From: CAWGHZ01 sp963822575 | GTDB lineage: Bacteria; Pseudomonadota; Alphaproteobacteria; MPNO01; DASWLB01 | Length of the DNA stretch: 64,000 nt | Assembly: GCA_963822575.1 (NCBI GenBank) | Contig: CAWGHZ010000004.1 | Span: forward strand, 806,001 to 870,000 | Reading direction: 5' to 3' | Shown: in pieces, positions 8,344-18,206 of the stretch | Position numbering within the stretch: position 1 is the first letter of the stretch | Layout: each line of letters starts with the position of its first letter | Notes under the pieces: generated by a model | Told to the model about the DNA's origin: nothing | What the model saw: only the letters and a program-made list of their open reading frames with translations | Databases searched by the model: none | Program-made: the position numbers and the translations under genes

Positions 8344-9082
8344 ATGAGCGGCGCCGGCGCCTACAAGCGCGTCCTCCTCAAGATTTCCGGCGAAGCGCTG
8401 ATGGGCGCGGGCGAGTACGGCATCGATCCCGCAACCGCCACGCGTATCGCCGGGGACGTGGGCACCGTTGTGGCGGCTGGCATCCAGGTTTGCCTGGTGA
8501 TCGGCGGCGGCAACATCTTCCGCGGCGTTTCGGGCGCTACGACCGGCATGGAGCGCGGCGCGGCCGACTACATGGGCATGCTGGCGACGGTGATCAACGC
8601 GCTGGCCGTGCAGAACGCGCTGGAGCGGATCGGCGTGGCAGACCCGCGTCCAGTCCGCCATCCCCATGGATGCGGTGTGCGAGCCCTATATCCGCCGCCG
8701 CGCCATCCGCCACATGGAGAAGGGCCGGGTGGTGATCTTCGCGGCCGGCACCGGCAACCCGTTCTTCACCACCGACACCGCGGCGGCGCTGCGCGCGGCC
8801 GAGATGGGCTGCGACGCGCTGCTCAAGGGCACCCAGGTCGACGGCGTCTATTCCGCCGACCCGAAACGCGATCCCGCCGCCAGGCGTTATGACCGGCTGA
8901 GCTATCACGACGTGCTACGCGACGACTTCAAGGTGATGGACGCGGCGGCCATAGCGCTCGCGCGGGAAAATGGGATTCCTATTCTTGTCTTTTCGATACA
9001 CAATCCGGGGGCGTTCGCCGGGGTGATGCGGGGCAACGGAAACTTTACCCTGATCTGCGAGGAAGGGCGGACCGATGGCTGA
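8344..9082 (+). CDS. pyrH: UMP kinase, single-base frameshift in this sequence
   Basis: Converts UMP to UDP at the head of pyrimidine nucleotide synthesis. The N-terminal frame from 8344 gives YKRVLLKISGEALMG and VIGGGNIFRG, the kinase glycine motifs. Reading is then lost at an extra G near 8638 and resumes one frame over in TRVQSAIPMDAVCEPYIRR, with IFAAGTGNPFFTTDTAA as the nucleotide-binding part. Removing one base gives a continuous kinase of about 245 residues ending in TGA 9080-9082. The gene is essential, so a sequencing insertion is more likely than a real mutation. It overlaps the frr start by 8 bases. Confidence 0.93.
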
Positions 9083-9632
9083 GCCGGACATCGACGACCT
9101 CGAACGTCGCATGGTGGGAGCGCTCGAGGTTTTGCGTAAGGAATTTGCGGGGTTGCGGACCGGCCGCGCCTCGGCGGGGCTGTTGGAGCCGATCACCGTG
9201 GACGCCTACGGCAGCAAGATGCCGCTCAACCAGGTGGGCACCATCGGCGTGCCCGATCCGCGCATGCTGACCGTCCAGGTGTGGGACCGCTCGCTGGTCT
9301 CGGCCGTGGAAAAGGCGATTCGCGATTCGGGGCTCGGGCTCAACCCGATGACCGACGGCCAGCTGGTGCGGGTGCCGATTCCGCAGCTTTGAGCCGAGCG
9401 GCGCGGCGAGCTCGGCAAGATCGCCCACAGTTATGCCGAGCAGGCGCGCGTCGCCGTGCGCAACGTCCGTCGCGACGGCATGGACATGCTCAAGAAGATG
9501 GAAAGGGAGCACGAGCTGTCACAGGACGAGCACAAGGTGTGGGGCGACGAGATCCAGGAAATGACCGATCGCCACGTCAAGGAGATCGACCAGGCCCTGG
9601 CGCCAAAGAGCGAAGAGATCATGCAGGTCTGA
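9075..9632 (+). CDS. frr: Ribosome recycling factor, in-frame TGA in this sequence
   Basis: Splits post-termination ribosomes together with EF-G. It starts at ATG 9075. The first 105 codons match RRF, including FAGLRTGRASAGLLEP, VDAYGSKMPLNQVGT and RVPIPQL. TGA 9390-9392 then interrupts the frame where most homologues have Ser or Thr (consensus IPxLTEERR). The same frame continues straight on as AERRGELGKIA, AEQARVAVRNVRRDG and EIMQV to the stop at 9632. The total of 185 codons is the normal family length. I treat the TGA as an error or compensating indels, since truncation here would be lethal. Confidence 0.92.
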
Positions 9633-9655
9633 GGGCGGCGCGCAGGTTGGCAGGA

Positions 9656-10425
9656 ATGAGCACCTCGAATCCTCTGGGCGCGCGCGACGCGGCCGAGCCC
9701 CAGCGGACGGCGGGCGACGCCGCACCGCCCACCCACGTCGCCATCATCATGGACGGCAACGGGCGCTGGGCTCGGGCGCATGGCCTGCCGCGTACGGCCG
9801 GCCATACGCGCGGCGCCGAAGCGGTGCGGGCGACGATCAAGGCGGCCAAGGCGCTCGGCGTCAGCTATCTCACCCTCTATGGCTTCTCGCTGGAGAACTG
9901 GAAGCGGCCGCAAAGCGAGGTCTCCCATCTGATGGGTCTCCTCCGGCTCTATCTGCGCAAGCGAGCTCGCCGAGCTCGACCGCAACGGCGTGCGGATCCG
10001 CTTCATCGGCGACCGTTCCAGGCTCGATCCCGACATCGTCGCGCTGATGGAGATGTGCGAGACGCGCACGGCGGCGAACTGCGACCTGCACCTCGTGGTC
10101 GCGCTGAGCTACGGCAGCCGGCAGGAGATCGTCGGCGCGGCCCGGCGCCTTGCCGCGGAGGCGGCGGCCGGCCGGCTCGACCCTGCCCAGATCGACGAGC
10201 GGCTGTTCGAGGGCCATCTTTCGACCGTCGGCATCCCCGATCCCGGACCTGGTGATCCGCACCCGCGGCGAGAAGCGCATCAGCAACTTCCTGTTGTGGC
10301 AGCTCGCCTACGCCGAGCTGGTGTTCGTCGACACGCTGTGGCCGGACTTTGCGCGCGCCGACCTCGAGCGCGCCATCGGCGAATTCCATCGCCGCGAACG
10401 GCGCTATGGCGCAGCCGCGGGCTGA
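9656..10425 (+). CDS. uppS: Undecaprenyl pyrophosphate synthase, two single-base insertions
   Basis: Makes the C55 lipid carrier for peptidoglycan and O-antigen. ATG 9656 leads into VAIIMDGNGRWA, the pyrophosphate-binding motif with the catalytic Asp, and then LYGFSLENWKRP. An extra C near 9962 shifts the frame before ELAELDRNGVRIRFIGDR. An extra G near 10245 shifts it again before DLVIRTRGEKRISNFLLWQ, the IPP-binding arginine motif. The repaired length is about 255 residues, normal for the family. The end overlaps the cdsA start by 20 bases. Confidence 0.92.
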
Positions 10426-11235
10426 CGCCCCGCGCCCGTCCCGCGCCGTCCTCGCCCGCGTCCTTTCGGCTCTCGTCCTCTTTCCCGTCGCCGTCGCCGC
10501 CGTCTATGGCGGCACCGGCCCGTTCGCCGCGCTGATCGCCGCCGCCGTCGCCGCGGCGGGGTGGGAGTGGGCGCGGATGGGCGCGGGCGGTAGGTTCGGC
10601 GTGGTGGGCTGGCTCCTGGCGGTCTGGTCGGTCGCCGCGCTGGTGCCGGCCGCCCTCGGCGCGCCCCAGGCGGCGCTGGCGGCCATGGTCGCGGGGGGCG
10701 CGGCCGCGGCGATCGCCGCCAGGCTCGCCGCCCAGCCGCAGCCGGCGTTCACGGGTTTGTTCGCCATAGCGGTGGGGGTGCCGGGCATCGCGCTGGTCTG
10801 GCTCCGCGACGCCTATGGCCCTGCGGTCGCGCTGGCGCTGATGGCGGACGGTATGGGCCACCGACATCGGCGCCTATGTCTCGGGCCGGCTGATCGGCGG
10901 GCCGCGCCTCGCACCCCGAATCAGCCCCGGCAAGACCTGGGCCGGATCTGTGCGGCGGAATCGTTTGCGCCATTGCGTGGGGCGCCGCCTTTCCCCATCT
11001 GTTGGGGACTACGCGCGGCCTGCCGGCGGTGCTGGCGGCGGCGGGCGTTGCGGCGGTTCTGGCGCAACTGGGCGATCTCGGCGTGTCGGTGGCCAAGCGG
11101 AAATTCGGCGTCAAGGATGCGAGCGGGCTCATCCCCGGCCACGGGGGTGTGCTTGACCGGATCGACGGGCTGTTGACAACCGCTCCCGCCTTGGTCCTAT
11201 TGCTCCTGGTCCTCAACAACAACGGCCGGCCATGA
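10406..11235 (+). CDS. cdsA: Phosphatidate cytidylyltransferase, two single-base insertions
   Basis: Multi-pass inner-membrane enzyme making CDP-diacylglycerol for phospholipid synthesis. From ATG 10406 there are runs of hydrophobic Ala/Val/Leu helices. An extra G at about 10847 shifts the frame before TVWATDIGAYVSGRLIGG. An extra C at about 10953 shifts it again before the C-terminal part. The signature SPGKTWAG lies before, and SVAKRKFGVKDASGLIPGHGG with DRIDG after, that second shift. Both are diagnostic for CdsA. The repaired length is about 275 residues. It ends ATGA-overlapped with dxr. Confidence 0.92.
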
Positions 11236-12466
11236 ACGCGCGGCTGGAAACGGACAGGGACGTCATGGCGGAGGCGATCGCCGCGGACCTGGCGCCGCGG
11301 CGCGTCACCATTCTCGGCGTCGACCGGCTCGGTCGGCTGCAATACGGTGGACCTTCTGGCGCGTGCGCCCGACCGGTTCGCCGTCGAGGCGATCACGGCG
11401 CGATCGCAATGTCGCGCTGCTCGCCGCGTCAGGCGCGCCAGCTCGGCGCCCGGCTCGCCGTGGTCGCCGATGCGTCGCGCTACGCCGCCCTCAAGGAGGC
11501 GTTGGCCGGCAGCGGGATCGAGGCCGCGGCCGGCGACGGAGGCGCTGGTCGAGGCCGCCGATCGCGCCGGCCGACTGGGTGATGGCGGCCATCGTCGGCG
11601 CGGCCGGGCTCGCGCCGACCCTCGCGGCAATGCGCCGCGGCGCGTCGGTCGCGTTCGCCAACAAGGAGTGCCTGGTCTGCGCCGGAGCTCTGATGATGCC
11701 GGAGGTCGCGAAGTGCGGCGCCACCCTGCTGCCGGTCGATTCCGAGCACAACGCCATCTTCCAGGTGTTCGATTTCGACCATCCCGAATCGGTCGAACGG
11801 GTGATGCTCGACCGCCTCGGGCGGGCCGTTCCGCGATACGGCCGCGCGAGGCGATGGCCCGGCGTGACGCCGGCGCAGGCGGTCGCCCATCCCAACTGGG
11901 ACATGGGCGCCAAGATCTCGGTCGATTCGGCGACCATGATGAACAAGGGCCTCGAGGTGATCGAGGCCCATCATCTGTTCGCCATGCCGGCCGAACGGTT
12001 CGCGATCGTGGTGCATCCGCAATCGATCGTCCACTCCATGGTCGAGTATGTCGACGGCTCGGTGCTGGCCCAGCTCGGCACGCCCGACATGCGCACCCCC
12101 ATCGCATGCGCGCTCGCCTGGCCGCGGCGCATGGCGGCGCCGGCCGCGCGGCTCGATCTCGCCGCCATCGGCACGCTGACCTTCGAGCCGCCCGACCCGG
12201 AGCGCTTCCCCTGCCTCGCGCTCGCCCGCGCAGCCTTGCAAACCGGGGGAAGCGCCCCTACAATTCTCAATGCCGCCAACGAAGTGGCCGTGCACGGGTT
12301 TCTGCAGGAGAGGATCGGATTCCTCGACATCCCCCGGGTGGTGGGGATGACGCTGGAGCGCGTCCCGGCCGGCCCCCTGGCCAACCTGGCCGAGGTGTTC
12401 GCCACCGATCGCGAAGCCCGTCGCGTCGCTTCGGAGTTCGCCGAGCTGTGCTCGGCGCGGGCGTGA
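11232..12466 (+). CDS. dxr: 1-deoxy-D-xylulose 5-phosphate reductoisomerase, eight single-base insertions
   Basis: Second step of the MEP isoprenoid pathway. The real frame must be stitched from all three + frames. Extra bases lie near 11319, 11404, 11429, 11538, 11566, 11810, 11847 and 11863. Repaired motifs include ILGSTGSVG (NADPH binding), AFANKECLVCAG, LPVDSEHNAIFQ (metal-binding Asp/Glu), LTASGGPFR, HPNWDMGAKISVDSATMMNK and ILNAANEVAV. After repair the protein is about 410 residues including an N-terminal extension. Homology is unmistakable despite the damage. It starts at ATG 11232, overlapping the cdsA stop. Confidence 0.93.
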
Positions 12467-12499
12467 AGTGTTGGTAACCGCCCGCGAGGCAGGACCGGA

Positions 12500-13632
12500 A
12501 TGGACATCCTGACGGCAATCCCGCACTACGCCCTATGGGCGGTCATCGTCCTCACCGTGCTCGTCTTCGTGCACGAGATGGGGCACTACCTGGTCGCGCG
12601 CTGGTGCGGCGTGCGGGTCGAGGTGTTCTCGATCGGCTTCGGGCCGGAGCTGTTCGGCTGGAACGATCGCACGGCACGCGCTGGAAGGTCAGCGCGATGC
12701 CGGTCGGCGGCTACGTCAAGATGTTCGGCGAGCGGGCCGAGCCGGGCGCGCCCGGCCCGTCGCCCGAGACCATGACCCCGGCCGACAAGGCGGTGTCGTT
12801 CGCCTTGAAGAAGCTGTGGCAGCGCACCTTGATCGTGCTGGCCGGCCCGGTCGCGAACCTCGCCTACGCCGTCGTCGTCATGGCCGTGCTGTTCGCCGCG
12901 GTCGGCCAGCCCTATACGCCGGCCGACGTGGGCCAGGTCGACCCCAACAGCGCCGCCGCACGCGCGGGATTCCAGCCGGGCGACGTGATCGTCGGGATCG
13001 ACGGCACCAAGATCGATCGGTTCGAGCAGATCCAGCGCATCGTGCTGGCCAAGCCGGGCGAGACGCTCCACATGACGGTCCGGCGCAATGGCCACGACGT
13101 GACGCTCACAGCCATCCCCGACTCGGTGACGCTCACCGACCGGTTCGGCAACACCCAGCACGAGGGCCGGCTCGGCATCCGCCGTACCGCGACCGACCGC
13201 AAGCTGGTGCGCTACGACCCGGCGACGGCGCTGTGGAAGGCGGCGGCCGAGACCGCCAACCTGTCGGGAAAGATCTTCGACGCGCTGGGACAGATCGTCT
13301 CGGGCACGCGCTCCGTGCGCGAACTCGGCGGCCCGCTGCGCATCATGGAGATGTCGGGCGAGACGGCCGACCAGGGGCCGGTCACCTGGATCATGTTCAC
13401 CGTGATCCTGTCGATCAACCTGGGCCTTTTCAACCTGTTCCCGATCCCGCTGCTGGACGGCGGCCATCTGCTGTTCTATCTGTTCGAGGCCGTGCGCGGG
13501 CGGCCGCTCGACGAACGGACGCAGGAGTACGGCTTTCGCATCGGTATCGCCCTGATCCTGTGCTTCGCCTTGTTCGTCACCTGGAACGATCTTGTCTCAT
13601 TGAATGTGTTCGGCCTTCTCACCTCGTCGTGA
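12500..13632 (+). CDS. rseP: Site-2 protease RseP (regulator of sigma E), one single-base deletion
   Basis: Intramembrane zinc metalloprotease that cleaves anti-sigma factors. ATG 12500 leads to a hydrophobic helix with HEMGH at residues 25-29, the zinc-binding HExxH. One base is missing after 12670 (expected RHGTRWKVSAMPVGGYVKMFG), and the frame then stays open to 13632. A PDZ domain (VDPNSAAARAGFQPGDVIVGIDG) and the second active-site motif NLFPIPLLDGGHL, supplying the third zinc ligand, are present. Position between dxr and bamA is standard. Confidence 0.94.
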
Positions 13633-13659
13633 CCCCGGACGGTCCGGCAGGCGAGGCTG

Positions 13660-16011
13660 ATGCCGTCCGGGGGGATGGGCCGGCTTCGCCACCTGGGGGC
13701 GCTTTTTGCGCTGGCGCTTTTCGCGGCCGGCATCGCGCCCGCCTATGCGCAGTTCACGGCGCCGCAGCCCGCCCTTCCCGGCGCGGCGTCTGCCGGCACC
13801 GGGGCTGAGGAAGCGACGGTCAAGGAGATCCGGGTCGAGGGCTCGGAGCGCATCGAGCCGGCGACGGTCCGATCCTACATGTCGATCCGGGTGGGCGACC
13901 CGTTCAACCCGGTGCAGATGGACAAATCGCTGAAAAGCCTGTTCGCGACCGGCCTTTTTGCCGACGTGACCCTGCGCCGCGAGGGCGACGCGCTGGTCGT
14001 GCGCGTGGTCGAGAACCCGATCATCAACCGCGTCGCGTTCGAGGGCAACAAGCGCATCGAGGACAAGGACCTCGAGAAGGAGATCCAGCTTCGCCCGCGC
14101 GTCGTGTTCACCCGCGCCCGCGTGCAGCGCGACGTGCAGCGCATCATCGACATCTACCGCCGCTCGGGCCGCTTCGCGGTAACGGTCGATCCCAAGATCA
14201 TCCAGCTTCCGCAGAACCGCGTTGATCTGGTGTTCGAGATCCACGAGGGGCCGCTGACCGAGATCCGGCGCATCACCTTCGTCGGCAACCACGCCTTCTC
14301 CGATTCGACGCTGCGCGACCAGATCCAGACGAAGGAAAGCGCGTGGTACCGGTTCCTGTTCTCGACCGATGTGTACGACCCCGACCGGCTGACCTTCGAC
14401 CGCGAGCTGTTGCGCCGCTTCTACCTCAAGAACGGCTATGCCGACTTCCGCGTCGTCTCGGCGGTCGCCGAGCTCGACCCATCGCGCACCGCCTTCTACG
14501 TCACCTTCACAATCGAGGAGGGCGAGCGCTACCGCTTCGGCAAGATCGACATCGACAGCCACCTGCGCAACCTCAAGCCCGACGTGCTGCGGCCCTACCT
14601 CACGGTAAGTCAGGGTGACTGGTACAACGCCGACGCCGTCGAGGAGACGATCAACGCGCTGACCGACCAGGTGGGCCAGCGCGGCTACGCCTTCGTCGAT
14701 ATCCGCCCCAAGGTTCGGCGCGACCGCGAGAAGCGCATCGTCGACGTCACGTTCGACATCCAGGAAGGCCCGCGCGTCTATGTCGAGCGGATCGACATCC
14801 AGGGCAATCTGCGCACCGAGGACCGGGTGATCCGTCGCGAGATGCGCCTTGTCGAGGGCGACGCGTTCAACTCGGCCCGGCTGCGCCAGTCGCGGCGCAA
14901 CATCCAGAACCTCGACTTCTTCGACAAGGTGGAGGTGACCAACGTGCCGGGCTCGGCGCCCGACCGCACCGTCATCAAGGTCGACGTGCGCGAGAAATCG
15001 ACCGGCGAGGTCTCGCTCGGCGCCGGCGTGTCGACGTCGGCCGGCCTCCTCGGCGACATCGGCATCCGCGAACGGAACCTCCTTGGCCGCGGCCAGGACC
15101 TGAAGCTCAACTTCCAGCTCGGCCAGACCCTGCGGTCGATCGAGCTCGGCTTCACCGAGCCCTACTTCCTCGGTCGCCCGCTCTCGGCCGGCTTCGACAT
15201 TTTCGACACCAAGCGCGACTTCCAGCAGGAGGCCTCGTTCGACAAGTCCGAGCTCGGCTTCCAGCTTCGCATGGCCTACAAGCTGTCGCTCAACACCAGC
15301 CAGTCGTGGCGCTACACGCTGCGCCGTGACAACATCACCAACGTCGGGGCTGGCGCTTCGCTGTTCATCCAGCAGCAACGGGGCGCCTACAACACCTCGC
15401 TGATCGGCACCTCGATCACCTACGACACGCGCGACGACAAGTTCGACCCGCACGAGGGCTGGTTCATTTCGCCGGGGCTCGACCTTGCCGGGCTCGGCGG
15501 CACGGTCCATTACGGCCGGGCGCAGCTCCGCGGCGGCTATTACTTCCCGCTGAGCGCCGACTATACGCTGGGCGTAAGCGGCGCGGGGGGCTACGTCCTG
15601 CCCTTCCAGGGGGAGAAGGTGCGGATCGGCGACCGGTTCTTCGTGGGGGGCGACAATTTGCGCGGTTTCGCGACCGCCGGCGTCGGGCCGCGCGACCTCG
15701 CGTCGTCGAACAGCGACTCACTGGGCGGCGACATCTATTATACCGGGACGGTGGAGCTGAGCTTCCCGCTCGGCCTGCCGTCGGAGTTCGCGATCACCGG
15801 CAAGGCGTTCGTCGACGCGGGCAGCCTGCGCAAGGCCGACACCTCGCTCGCGGGCAGGACCGATACGGGGTCGCTCCGCGCCTCGGCCGGCGTCGGGATC
15901 GCGTGGCGGTCGCCCTTCGGTCCGGTGCGCGTCGACTTGGCCAAGCCCGTGCTGAAGGAGGATTTCGACCAGACGGAGCTGGTCCGGTTCAGCTTCGGAA
16001 CGCGTTTCTGA
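13660..16011 (+). CDS. bamA: Outer membrane protein assembly factor BamA
   Basis: Central component of the BAM complex that folds beta-barrels into the outer membrane. There are 783 residues. A signal peptide (about 1-31) ends in AYA before QFTAPQ. Five POTRA repeats span roughly residues 50-395, each with the IxxIxVEGNxR-like pattern (IRVEGSERIE, RVAFEGNKRIED, RITFVGNHAF). The 16-stranded barrel follows, with EPYFLGRPLS, the VGGDNLRGF loop motif and a C-terminal RFSFGTRF ending in aromatic F. In contrast to the genes just upstream, this 2.3-kb frame is unbroken. Confidence 0.97.
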   Translation: MPSGGMGRLRHLGALFALALFAAGIAPAYAQFTAPQPALPGAASAGTGAEEATVKEIRVEGSERIEPATVRSYMSIRVGDPFNPVQMDKSLKSLFATGLFADVTLRREGDALVVRVVENPIINRVAFEGNKRIEDKDLEKEIQLRPRVVFTRARVQRDVQRIIDIYRRSGRFAVTVDPKIIQLPQNRVDLVFEIHEGPLTEIRRITFVGNHAFSDSTLRDQIQTKESAWYRFLFSTDVYDPDRLTFDRELLRRFYLKNGYADFRVVSAVAELDPSRTAFYVTFTIEEGERYRFGKIDIDSHLRNLKPDVLRPYLTVSQGDWYNADAVEETINALTDQVGQRGYAFVDIRPKVRRDREKRIVDVTFDIQEGPRVYVERIDIQGNLRTEDRVIRREMRLVEGDAFNSARLRQSRRNIQNLDFFDKVEVTNVPGSAPDRTVIKVDVREKSTGEVSLGAGVSTSAGLLGDIGIRERNLLGRGQDLKLNFQLGQTLRSIELGFTEPYFLGRPLSAGFDIFDTKRDFQQEASFDKSELGFQLRMAYKLSLNTSQSWRYTLRRDNITNVGAGASLFIQQQRGAYNTSLIGTSITYDTRDDKFDPHEGWFISPGLDLAGLGGTVHYGRAQLRGGYYFPLSADYTLGVSGAGGYVLPFQGEKVRIGDRFFVGGDNLRGFATAGVGPRDLASSNSDSLGGDIYYTGTVELSFPLGLPSEFAITGKAFVDAGSLRKADTSLAGRTDTGSLRASAGVGIAWRSPFGPVRVDLAKPVLKEDFDQTELVRFSFGTRF

Positions 16012-16024
16012 TGGAAAGGACGGC

Positions 16025-16714
16025 ATGACCCTGCGCACTCTCGCCCTTGCCGCCGCGCTGGCGGCGGCCTTTCTCGGCCCGCCCGCGGCGGCGTCGGTCA
16101 AGGCCGCGCCTGCGGCGCCCCAGGCGTCGCCGGTGATCGCCGTCGTCGACCCGTTGAGCATCGCCAACGTGGTCGACCAGCCCGAGCTTCGAGTCATCGG
16201 CATCACCAAGGCCGCCAAATCGCTGGCGCCGCAGTTCGACCGCATCAAGAAGCAGTTCCAGAGCGAGATCGACAAGAAGCGCGACGCGCTCGAGGCCGAG
16301 GGCAAGAAGCTCGCCTCGCAGCGCGCCATCCTGTCGCCCGACGCCTACGCCAAGCGCGAGAACGAGCTGCGCCACGAGTTCGCCGACCTGCAAAACCTCT
16401 ATCTGATCCGCCGCGACCAGCTCGTCCGCTCGGCCGGCCAGGCGGTCAGCAAGATCCGCAAGCGGATGATGGAGGAAATCCTGGCGGTCGCGAAGGAACG
16501 CCAGATCAACCTCGTGCTGCCGCGCGAGACGGTGCTGGCTGCGGCCTCGTCGCTCGACATCACCGACGAGGTGGTGGCGCGCATCGATAAGGCGATGCCG
16601 TCGCTGAAGCTCGAGCTGGTCAAGCCCGCCAAGGAGCCGCCCAGGGAAAGGGAGGCGCCGAAACGCGCCGAGCCGTTGCCGCGCGGGCTCAAGCTGCCGT
16701 CCGCGCCGAGATAA
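16025..16714 (+). CDS. OmpH/Skp-family periplasmic chaperone
   Basis: Skp-like holdase that carries unfolded outer-membrane proteins through the periplasm to BamA. 229 residues starting MTLRTLALAAALAAAF, a signal peptide with likely cleavage after AAA/SVKA near residue 25. A coiled-coil rich in Lys/Glu/Gln (about residues 75-150) forms the tentacle region. The tail is Pro/Arg-rich and looks low-complexity. It starts 13 bases after bamA and ends two bases before lpxD, so the genes are co-transcribed. Confidence 0.9.
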   Translation: MTLRTLALAAALAAAFLGPPAAASVKAAPAAPQASPVIAVVDPLSIANVVDQPELRVIGITKAAKSLAPQFDRIKKQFQSEIDKKRDALEAEGKKLASQRAILSPDAYAKRENELRHEFADLQNLYLIRRDQLVRSAGQAVSKIRKRMMEEILAVAKERQINLVLPRETVLAAASSLDITDEVVARIDKAMPSLKLELVKPAKEPPREREAPKRAEPLPRGLKLPSAPR

Positions 16715-16716
16715 AG

Positions 16717-17739
16717 ATGCCCGATCCGCGCTTCTACACCGCGAGCGGCCCGTTCCGGCTGGACGCGTTGGCGCGGATCGCGGGCGCCGAGCTTATCCCC
16801 GCCGACGCAGGCGGGCGCGAGATGCGCGACGTAGCGGCGCTCGATGCCGCCGGGCCGGACGAGGTGAGCTTCCTCGACAATCCGCGTTACGTCGCCCAGT
16901 TCCGCACGAGCCGCGCCGGCGCCTGCCTGGTCGAACCGGCCCGCGCCAAGGACGCGCCGCAGGGCATGGCACTCCTGGTGACCGCCGCGCCCTACCACGC
17001 CTATGCGCGGGTCGCCCAGGCGCTCCATCCCGAGCCGGCGCCGTCGAGCACGCACTCGCCCGCGGCGGCGATCCACCCGACGGCACGGCTGGGCGAGGGC
17101 ACCTCGGTCGCGCCCGCCGCGGTCATAGGCGCCGGCGCGGAGATCGGGCGCAACTGCGCGATCGGGCCCGGCGCCTATGTCGGGCCGGGCTGCGTGATCG
17201 GCGACGACACCCGCATCGGGCCGGGCGCGTCGGTCCGCTATGCGCTGATCGGCGCCAGGGTCCGCATCTTCGCCGGCGCCCGGCTCGGCGAGGACGGGTT
17301 CGGCTTCGCGCCCGACCCCGCCGGCCACGTCAAGGTGCCCCAGCTCGGCCGGGTGATCGTCGGCGACGACGTCGAGATCGGCGCCAACGCGACCATCGAC
17401 CGGGGCGCGGGTCCCGATACGGTGATCGGGCCGGGATGCAGGATTGATAATCTGGTACAGATAGGGCACAACGTCCGTCTGGGCCGCGGCTGCGTGATCG
17501 TGGCGCAGACCGGCATTTCCGGAAGTACGGTGTTGGAGGATTTCGTCGTTGTTGGCGGGCAAGGGGGCCTGACCGGCCACCTCCGCATAGGGGCCGGCGC
17601 GCGTATCGCCGCGCAGGCCGGGGTGATGCGCGACGTCGCTCCGGGCGAAACCGTGGGGGGCAGCCCGGCGGTGCCCCAGCGGCAGTGGCTGCGGCAGGTC
17701 GCGGCCCTCGCCCGCCTCGCCGGCAAGCGGAGCGAGTGA
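16717..17739 (+). CDS. lpxD: UDP-3-O-(3-hydroxyacyl)glucosamine N-acyltransferase
   Basis: Third step of lipid A synthesis, adding the N-linked 3-hydroxyacyl chain. 340 residues. The N-terminal uridine-binding domain (LDALARIAGAELIP, EVSFLDNPRYV) is followed by a left-handed beta-helix of hexapeptide repeats from about residue 120 (IGAGAEIGRNCAIGPGAYVG). The catalytic His251 lies in IQIGHN-like VQIGHNVRLG, and GSPAVPQRQWLRQ closes the helix. Alphaproteobacterial lipid A gene order is preserved. Confidence 0.96.
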   Translation: MPDPRFYTASGPFRLDALARIAGAELIPADAGGREMRDVAALDAAGPDEVSFLDNPRYVAQFRTSRAGACLVEPARAKDAPQGMALLVTAAPYHAYARVAQALHPEPAPSSTHSPAAAIHPTARLGEGTSVAPAAVIGAGAEIGRNCAIGPGAYVGPGCVIGDDTRIGPGASVRYALIGARVRIFAGARLGEDGFGFAPDPAGHVKVPQLGRVIVGDDVEIGANATIDRGAGPDTVIGPGCRIDNLVQIGHNVRLGRGCVIVAQTGISGSTVLEDFVVVGGQGGLTGHLRIGAGARIAAQAGVMRDVAPGETVGGSPAVPQRQWLRQVAALARLAGKRSE

Positions 17740-17741
17740 CT

Positions 17742-18206
17742 ATGGACACCGTAAAGGCCGAGGTCGTCGAGGCGATCGACGTCGAGCGGGTCATGCAGAT
17801 GATCCCGCATCGCTACCCCTTCCTGATGGTCGACCGGGTGCTGAACCTGATCACCGGCGAGCGCGCGACGGGCGTCAAGAACGTCTCGATCAACGAGCAC
17901 TATTTCCAGGGCCATTTCCCGTCACGGCCGGTGATGCCGGGCGTCTTGATCATCGAATCGATGGCCCAGACCGCGGCCGTCCTGGTGGTGCACACGCTGG
18001 GCAAGTCGTTCGAGGGCAAGCTGGTCTATTTCATGTCGGTCGACGACGCGCGCTTCCGCAAGCCCGTGGTGCCGGGCGACTCGCTGCACGTCGAGGTGGT
18101 CAAGCAGCGCCACCGCGGCAACGTCTGGCGCTTCGCCTGCGAGGCCAAGGTGGGCGGCGTTCTGGCCGCCGAGGCGACGATCACCGCCATGATCCTGGAC
18201 GAATGA
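17742..18206 (+). CDS. fabZ: 3-hydroxyacyl-ACP dehydratase FabZ
   Basis: Dehydrates 3-hydroxyacyl-ACP in fatty acid elongation and competes with LpxA/LpxD for the same pool. 154 residues from ATG 17742, single hotdog fold. It starts in IPHRYPFLMVDRV. The catalytic pair is His58 in GHFPSRPVMPG and Glu72 in LIIESMAQ. Its start is two bases after the lpxD stop and its stop overlaps the lpxA start (ATGA). Confidence 0.97.
   Translation: MDTVKAEVVEAIDVERVMQMIPHRYPFLMVDRVLNLITGERATGVKNVSINEHYFQGHFPSRPVMPGVLIIESMAQTAAVLVVHTLGKSFEGKLVYFMSVDDARFRKPVVPGDSLHVEVVKQRHRGNVWRFACEAKVGGVLAAEATITAMILDE

Noticed and set aside
13597..15510. A 637-codon minus-strand open frame
   Set aside because: Antisense shadow of bamA; composition rich in Asp, Arg, Val and His with no domain pattern.
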